This document shows, piece after piece, positions 6,128 through 9,964 of a stretch of 9,964 nucleotides of DNA (its first letter is position 1; each line of letters opens with the position of its first letter). Location: contig MEEC01000021.1 of the NCBI GenBank assembly GCA_001724315.1, forward strand, positions 1 through 9,964. Direction: 5' to 3'. The translations under genes were made by a program, and so were the position numbers. The notes beneath the pieces are model-generated. The model saw nothing but the letters and a program-made list of their open reading frames with translations, searched no databases and was not told the DNA's origin. This stretch comes from Lautropia sp. SCN 70-15. Lineage in GTDB: Bacteria; Pseudomonadota; Gammaproteobacteria; Burkholderiales; Burkholderiaceae_E.

Positions 6128-6598
6128 ATGAACCTCACCCTCGGCCGGATCGCGATCGTCGCGATCGCGGCAATTTTCGCCAGCGGCTGTGCCGCGCCTT
6201 CCCGGACCGGCTACACCTACACCGACCGCGAGGCCCTCCGGCCGATGCAGGTCGAGATGGCGGTCATCGAGGCCATCCGCGAGGTCAGGCTCGAGCGCAG
6301 CCGCCCCGACGGCGTGGGCAGCGCGGCCGGCGCCGTGGTCGGCGGCGTGGCCGGCTCGAATGTCGGCGGCGGCAGCGGCCGCATCATCGGCTCGGTGCTC
6401 GGCGCGGTGGCCGGCGGCGTGGCCGGCAGTCACATCGAGCAGTCGGCCACCACGCGGCAGGCCCTCGAGATCACGGTCCGCACCGACCGCGGCCGGACCT
6501 TCGCGGTGGTCCAGGAAGCGGGCGGCGAGCAGTTCGCTCCCGGCCAGCGCGTGCGCATCCTCACCGATTCGCGCGGGGTCACTCGCGTGTCGTACTGA
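6128..6598 (+). CDS. Glycine-zipper outer-membrane lipoprotein (SlyB/17-kDa-antigen-like)
   Basis: This is a 156-residue predicted lipoprotein. A Lys-less but otherwise typical signal peptide (one Arg at residue 7, hydrophobic 8-18) ends in 'FASGC', so lipidation is expected at Cys21. The -3 position is Ala and not the preferred Leu, a slightly weak lipobox. Residues 64-100 form a glycine zipper with two hydrophobic Gly-rich stretches ('GSAAGAVVGGVAG' and 'GSVLGAVAGGVAG') separated by a Gly/Ser turn, as in the glycine-zipper 2TM domain. A polar C-terminal domain (about 110-156) resembles the SlyB-type tail ending in 'GVTRVSY'. Such proteins sit in the outer membrane and support envelope integrity. 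The family link comes from architecture only, so I give no gene symbol. The ATG at 6128 is fixed by the AAGGAG and the signal peptide. It appears monocistronic, with cnoX starting 113 bp later. Confidence 0.88.
   Translation: MNLTLGRIAIVAIAAIFASGCAAPSRTGYTYTDREALRPMQVEMAVIEAIREVRLERSRPDGVGSAAGAVVGGVAGSNVGGGSGRIIGSVLGAVAGGVAGSHIEQSATTRQALEITVRTDRGRTFAVVQEAGGEQFAPGQRVRILTDSRGVTRVSY
6148..6166. repeat. Inverted repeat in the lipoprotein signal-peptide codons
   Basis: GATCGCGA (6148-6155) and TCGCGATC (6159-6166) form a perfect 8-bp stem with a 3-nt loop, starting about 20 nt after the ATG. It encodes Arg-Ile-Ala-Ile-Val-Ala of the signal peptide. It may simply reflect GCG/ATC codon use, but an mRNA hairpin here could influence early elongation. 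Confidence 0.5.
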
Positions 6599-6711
6599 CG
6601 GCTCGCGTTAACATCGCGTTCCGTTCCCGCGCGCGCCCTGCCCCCAGGCAGCGCTCCCGAGCCCTGCCGCCGCGCACCGCCCGCGCCGATCCGCATCCCG
6701 AACCCACCGCC

Positions 6712-7554
6712 ATGATCGACACCACGCTCGAACGCTTCCAGACCGACGTCATCGACGCATCGATGCAAAAGCCGGTGCTGCTCGACTTCTGGGCGCCCTG
6801 GTGCGGCCCGTGCAAGTCGCTCGGCCCGCTGCTCGAGAAGCTCGAGACCCAGTACGGCGGCCGTTTCCTGCTGGTCAAGGTCAACACCGACGAGCAGCAG
6901 CAGCTGGCCCAGCACTTCCGGATCCGGTCCATCCCCACCGTGTTCGCCTTCGTCGGCGGCCAGCCGGTGGACCAGTTCCAGGGCGCGCTGTCCGAAGGCC
7001 AGCTGCGCGAGTTCATCGACCGGCTGCTGCCGGACCCCACCGACGCCGAGATCGAGCAGGCGATGCAGGCGCTCGAGCAAGGCGACCGCGACGGCGCGGT
7101 GGCGCTGCTCCAGAAGGTGCTGGCGACCGCGCCCGAGCACGAGACCGCGCGCCTGCTTTACGCGCAGGTGCTGCTCGAGGGCGACCCGGGCGCCGCGCTG
7201 GCCATGCTCGAGGCCCTGAGCGACGAGGCGAAGGGGGATCCGCAGGTCGCGGAGCTGATCGCCCGCGCCCGCCAGCTCGCCGAAGAAGCCCACGTGCCGC
7301 CGCCGCTCGAGCTGGTGACCCGGATCGCCGAGAACGAGGGCGACCTCGAGGCGCGACTCGAACTCGCCCGGCACTACGTCGACCAGAAGGCCTGGGCGCC
7401 GGCGCTCGAGCAGCTGCTCGAGATCGTCAAGCGCGATCGCGCCTTCGGCGACGACATCGGCCGCAAGACCATGATCGAGGTCTTCGGCATGGCCTCGGCC
7501 CAACCGCAACTCGTGGCCGAGTGGCGGCGGCGGCTGAGCTCGGTCCTGTTCTGA
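6712..7554 (+). CDS. cnoX: Thioredoxin-TPR chaperedoxin (CnoX/YbbN family)
   Basis: This 280-residue cytoplasmic protein has a thioredoxin domain (about 1-108). Its active site is WCGPC with Cys31 and Cys34, and its cis-proline is Pro75 in 'RSIPT'. A helical TPR-like region (about 112-280) follows, in which 'ARLLYAQVLLEGDPGAALAML' and 'LARHYVDQKAWAPALEQLL' are TPR-type helical pairs. Size and domain order match CnoX, a chaperone that protects proteins against oxidative damage and cooperates with GroEL. E. coli CnoX has SQHC in place of CxxC. Here both cysteines are present, so oxidoreductase activity is expected. The ATG at 6712 gives the usual N-terminus, yet the preceding bases are pyrimidine-rich without a Shine-Dalgarno. 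A weak -10-like TAACAT lies at 6609-6614 in the 113-bp spacer, which otherwise shows nothing clear. Confidence 0.9.
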   Translation: MIDTTLERFQTDVIDASMQKPVLLDFWAPWCGPCKSLGPLLEKLETQYGGRFLLVKVNTDEQQQLAQHFRIRSIPTVFAFVGGQPVDQFQGALSEGQLREFIDRLLPDPTDAEIEQAMQALEQGDRDGAVALLQKVLATAPEHETARLLYAQVLLEGDPGAALAMLEALSDEAKGDPQVAELIARARQLAEEAHVPPPLELVTRIAENEGDLEARLELARHYVDQKAWAPALEQLLEIVKRDRAFGDDIGRKTMIEVFGMASAQPQLVAEWRRRLSSVLF

Positions 7555-7561
7555 CACCCGG

Positions 7562-7577
7562 GGCGCGATTGCGCGCC
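7562..7577 (+). terminator. Small hairpin between cnoX and the Bug gene
   Basis: GGCGCG (7562-7567) pairs with CGCGCC (7572-7577) around an ATTG loop, 8 bp after the cnoX stop. No T-run follows, and the Bug ribosome binding site begins 10 bp later. It may be a weak terminator or attenuator; chance pairing in GC-rich sequence is possible. Confidence 0.3.
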
Positions 7578-7600
7578 GCTTACTGACGGAGAGACACATC

Positions 7601-8566
7601 ATGCAACGACGCGAATTCCTCGCCGGCGCCGGCGCGCTGGCCGCAGCCGGCGCCATGCCCGCCCTGGCCCAGTCCTTCCCGACCCGGCCGGTCGTTCTCT
7701 ACTGCGCCTTCTCCGCAGGCGGACCCACCGACCAGGTCTTCCGCGTGTTCGCCGAGGCCGCCACCAGGACGCTCGGCGGCTCGGTGGTCGTCGAGAACAA
7801 GCCCGGCGCCGGCGGCACGCTGGCCGCGCTGTCGCTGCGCAGCGCCCGGCCCGACGGCCACACGCTGGCGCAGGCGCCGATGGGCCTGTTCCGCATCCCC
7901 CACATGCAGAAGAAGCAGTCCTTCGACCCGATCGCCGACTTCACCTACATCAGCTGCCTGACCGGCTACACCTTCGGCCTGGTCGTGCCGGCCGACTCGC
8001 CGATCAAGTCGATCAAGGACCTGATCGAATACGCGAAGGCCAACCCCGGCAAGTTCACCTACGGCAGCCCGGGCGCCAACACCTCGCCGCACCTGGCCAT
8101 GGAGGAGTTCTCCGAGCGCGCCGGCATCAAGCTCAATCACGTGCCCTTCAAGGGGAACGCCGACGCGATGGTCGCGCTGCTGGGCGGCCACATCATGTCG
8201 GTGAGCGACTCCACCGGCTGGGCGCCGCACGTGGAATCGGGCAAGGTCCGCCTGCTGGCCACCTACGGCAGCAAGCGCACCAAGCGCTGGCCCGACATCC
8301 CCACGCTGACCGAGCTCGGCTACGACACCGTGTCCGACTCCCCCTTCGGCCTGATCGGTCCCAAGGGCATGGACCCGGCGGTGGTCAAGAAACTCGACGA
8401 CGCCTTCAAGGCCGCGCTCGCGGACCCGAAGGTCATCGAGATCGTCGACCGCTTCGACCAGCCGGTGGTCTACATGAACTCGGCCGACTACACCGCGTGG
8501 GCGAAGAGCACCTACGAAGCCGAGAAGAAGACGATCGAGCGGCTCGGCCTGGTCGGCACGATCTGA
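7601..8566 (+). CDS. Tripartite tricarboxylate transporter (Bug family) substrate-binding protein
   Basis: This 321-residue periplasmic solute-binding protein begins with a signal peptide that has a twin-arginine pattern ('QRREFLAG', Arg3-Arg4), an Ala/Gly-rich core and predicted cleavage after Ala23 ('ALA|Q'). The mature part starts with 'SFPTRPV', the usual Bug/TctC opening. It contains family motifs 'AGGPTDQVFR', 'VVVENKPGAGGT' and 'PDGHTL', 'YGSPGANTSPHLAMEEF', and 'VPFKGNADAMVALLGGHI'. Family members bind carboxylated or amide-type small solutes; the ligand cannot be read from sequence. No tctA or tctB membrane genes are present, so it is an orphan receptor, as is common in Burkholderiales. 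GGAGAG (7588-7593) lies 7 nt before the ATG and supports the start. A dienelactone hydrolase follows after 25 bp, and the two probably form an operon. Confidence 0.94.
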   Translation: MQRREFLAGAGALAAAGAMPALAQSFPTRPVVLYCAFSAGGPTDQVFRVFAEAATRTLGGSVVVENKPGAGGTLAALSLRSARPDGHTLAQAPMGLFRIPHMQKKQSFDPIADFTYISCLTGYTFGLVVPADSPIKSIKDLIEYAKANPGKFTYGSPGANTSPHLAMEEFSERAGIKLNHVPFKGNADAMVALLGGHIMSVSDSTGWAPHVESGKVRLLATYGSKRTKRWPDIPTLTELGYDTVSDSPFGLIGPKGMDPAVVKKLDDAFKAALADPKVIEIVDRFDQPVVYMNSADYTAWAKSTYEAEKKTIERLGLVGTI

Positions 8567-8591
8567 GCTGAGAACAGGCGAGGAGACCGGG

Positions 8592-9266
8592 ATGACCCGC
8601 AGCAGCACCATCGAACTGACCGCCGCCGACGGCCACCGCTTCACGGCCTACGTGGCCACGCCGGAAGGCAAGGCCCGCGGCGCGATCGTGATCGCGCCCG
8701 AGATCTTCGGCGTGAACTCTCACATCCGCTCGGTGGCCGACGGCTACGCGGCCGACGGATACCTCGCGATCGCGCCGGCGCTGTTCGACCGCGCGCAGCG
8801 CGGCTACGACACCGGCTACTCGCCCGACGAGATCCAGGCCGGCATCGCGATCATGCAGAAGGTCGACATGGCCGACGCGATGCAGGACGTCGCCGCCTGC
8901 GTGGCGCATGCCGCGCAGGCCGGCAAGGTCGCCATCGTGGGCTACTGCTGGGGCGGCACCGTGGCCTGGGTCGCGGCGGCGCGGGTCGGCGGGCTGGCCT
9001 GCTCGATCCCGTACTACGGCGGCGGCATCCCGAGCTTCGCCGACGAAAAGCCGGCCTGCCCGGTCATGTTCCACTTCGGCGAGCAGGACAAGAGCCCCAC
9101 GCCCGAGCAGGCCCGCAAGGTCGCGGCAGCCAACCCCTCGGCGATCGCGCACTTCTACGACGCCGGCCACGGCTTCAACTGCGACCAGCGCGGCTCCTAC
9201 GATGCCGCCGCGTCGAAGCTCGCGCGCGGCCGCACGCTGGAGTTCCTGGGCAAGCACGTGGGTTGA
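8592..9266 (+). CDS. Dienelactone hydrolase family protein
   Basis: This 224-residue alpha/beta hydrolase belongs to the dienelactone hydrolase (carboxymethylenebutenolidase) family, probably in the cytoplasm. The catalytic triad is visible: nucleophile Cys119 in 'GYCWGG', Asp166 in 'GEQDKSP' and His193 in 'GHGFNC'. Glu37 in 'APEIFGVN' matches the glutamate that activates the cysteine in the classical enzyme. The fold start ('GHRFTAYVATPEG') and length are normal. Classical members open dienelactone to maleylacetate in chloroaromatic degradation, but many homologues act on other esters or lactones. No chlorocatechol genes are nearby, so the substrate is open. AGGAG at 8581-8585 is 6 nt before the ATG. 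The gene follows the Bug protein by 25 bp, which suggests a shared transcript and possibly a linked uptake-and-hydrolysis role. It converges on the 3-hydroxybutyrate dehydrogenase gene with only 6 bp between stops. Confidence 0.93.
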   Translation: MTRSSTIELTAADGHRFTAYVATPEGKARGAIVIAPEIFGVNSHIRSVADGYAADGYLAIAPALFDRAQRGYDTGYSPDEIQAGIAIMQKVDMADAMQDVAACVAHAAQAGKVAIVGYCWGGTVAWVAAARVGGLACSIPYYGGGIPSFADEKPACPVMFHFGEQDKSPTPEQARKVAAANPSAIAHFYDAGHGFNCDQRGSYDAAASKLARGRTLEFLGKHVG

Positions 9267-9267
9267 G

Positions 9268-9283
9268 CGGCGCTACTGCGCCG
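9268..9283. terminator. Hairpin at the convergent junction, possibly bidirectional terminator
   Basis: CGGCGC (9268-9273) pairs with GCGCCG (9278-9283) around a TACT loop, with a further possible G-U pair at the base. It spans the 6-bp gap and the last codons of the minus-strand gene. Convergent genes often share such an element, but there is no T-run on either strand. Confidence 0.35.
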
Positions 9284-9964
9284 TCCACCCTCCGTCCACC
9301 GGCAGCGACACGCCGGTGATCCCCTCGGCGGCGTCGCTGCACAGGAAGGCGGCGACCTCGCCGATCCGCGACGGCGGCAGCAGCTTCAGGTTCGGCTGCT
9401 TCTCCTTCACCAGGTCGCGGATCGCCGCTTCGCGGTCGCCGCCGAACCGAGCGGCGCGCGCCGCGATCTGCGGGCCCAGGATCGGGGTCTCGGTCCAGCC
9501 GGGGCAGATGCAGTTCACCGTGATGCCGTCGGTCGCGGTTTCCAGCGCCACGCCCTTCGACATGCCGACCAGGCCGTGCTTGGCCGCGAGATACGCGGTC
9601 TTGTTCACCGAGGCCACCAACCCGTGCACCGAGGCGATGTTGACGATGCGGCCCCAGCGGCGCTCGCGCATCGCGGGCACCGCGGCGCGCATCGTGTGGA
9701 AGGCCGCGCTCAGGTTGATCGCGATGATCGCGTCCCAGCGCTCGGGCGGGAAACTCTCGATCGGGCAGGTGTGCTGGATCCCGGCGTTGTTGACCAGGAT
9801 GTCCGGCGCGGCCAGCGCCTGCGCGACGCGCGAAACCAGCGCCGCCGCCTGCGCCGGGTCGGCCAGGTCGGCCCGCACGTAGGCCGCGCGCACGCCGTGG
9901 GCGCCGGCGAGCGCCGCCGCAGCGGCCTCGCCGCCCGCCAGCGGCTCGCTGCCGTGCGCCAACC
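9273..9964 (-). CDS. bdhA: 3-hydroxybutyrate dehydrogenase (SDR family), N-terminus outside window
   Basis: This NAD-dependent short-chain dehydrogenase interconverts (R)-3-hydroxybutyrate and acetoacetate, a step in polyhydroxybutyrate turnover. The visible 229 residues run to the TAG at 9273-9275. The frame remains open to the right edge, so the TTG at 9962 is internal. Adding 31 to the visible numbering places the SDR residues at Asn114, Ser142, Tyr155 and Lys159. It places the substrate-contact residues at Gln94, His144, Lys152, Trp187 and Gln196. These are the positions I recall for the characterised Pseudomonas-type enzyme of 260 residues, so about 31 residues including the nucleotide-binding glycine motif are missing. 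Motifs 'NNAGIQH', 'YLAAKHG' and 'CPGWTETP' are visible. This residue pattern separates it from generic 3-oxoacyl-ACP reductases. The gene converges on the dienelactone hydrolase gene. Confidence 0.93.
   Translation of the reverse strand, partial: LAHGSEPLAGGEAAAAALAGAHGVRAAYVRADLADPAQAAALVSRVAQALAAPDILVNNAGIQHTCPIESFPPERWDAIIAINLSAAFHTMRAAVPAMRERRWGRIVNIASVHGLVASVNKTAYLAAKHGLVGMSKGVALETATDGITVNCICPGWTETPILGPQIAARAARFGGDREAAIRDLVKEKQPNLKLLPPSRIGEVAAFLCSDAAEGITGVSLPVDGGWTAQ

Noticed and set aside
5962..6138. Longer HNH start at the ATG at 6138
   Set aside because: It adds 59 Arg/Pro-rich residues, overlaps the lipoprotein gene start and lacks a Shine-Dalgarno, whereas the GTG at 5961 has GGAGG at the right distance.
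9281..9300. Direct repeat CCGTCCACC twice near the 3' end of the 3-hydroxybutyrate dehydrogenase gene
   Set aside because: It lies in codons for the conserved SDR C-terminal 'VDGGWT' motif, so protein sequence and codon bias explain it.
9960..9962. TTG as the start codon of the 3-hydroxybutyrate dehydrogenase
   Set aside because: The residue numbering of the catalytic and substrate-binding positions is offset by exactly 31 from the known enzyme, so the N-terminal nucleotide-binding part lies beyond the window edge.
1..9964. Searches by eye for CRISPR arrays, tRNA or rRNA genes, insertion-sequence ends, integrase sites and toxin-antitoxin pairs
   Set aside because: None seen. Intergenic spaces are all under 180 bp and contain only the short elements listed.

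Overview
The window is GC-rich (roughly 70%) bacterial chromosome with a strong G/C bias at third codon positions. The gene content points to a betaproteobacterium of the order Burkholderiales. The indicators are a Bug-type (tripartite tricarboxylate transporter) binding protein, a 3-hydroxybutyrate dehydrogenase, an envelope protein next to dprA, and a topoisomerase III with a Lys/Ala-rich tail. I cannot name a genus. It reads as ordinary chromosome: no phage, insertion sequence, CRISPR array, tRNA or rRNA is visible.

Left part (1-4676, + strand): the 3' portion of an envelope protein of the LysM type, then dprA (DNA processing during natural transformation), a 175-bp spacer with a plausible promoter and a strong 5'-leader hairpin, and topB (DNA topoisomerase III).

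Middle (4677-7554): chaC (glutathione-degrading gamma-glutamylcyclotransferase, +) meets a minus-strand HNH-family gene tail to tail. Their stop codons lie in one 10-bp palindrome. The HNH gene diverges from a small glycine-zipper lipoprotein gene that has a good promoter and ribosome binding site. A CnoX-type thioredoxin-TPR gene follows.

Right part (7555-9964): a Bug-type periplasmic binding protein and a dienelactone hydrolase form a tight two-gene operon. It converges on a minus-strand 3-hydroxybutyrate dehydrogenase whose first 31 or so residues lie beyond the window.

The genes fall into housekeeping themes: DNA metabolism (dprA, topB, HNH), thiol and redox homeostasis (chaC, cnoX), envelope (LysM-type protein, glycine-zipper lipoprotein), and carbon uptake and storage (Bug, dienelactone hydrolase, 3-hydroxybutyrate dehydrogenase). 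I found no convincing new defence or mobile system. The most discussable points are the orphan Bug plus hydrolase operon, the stand-alone HNH protein, the palindromic stop-codon overlap and the topB leader hairpin.
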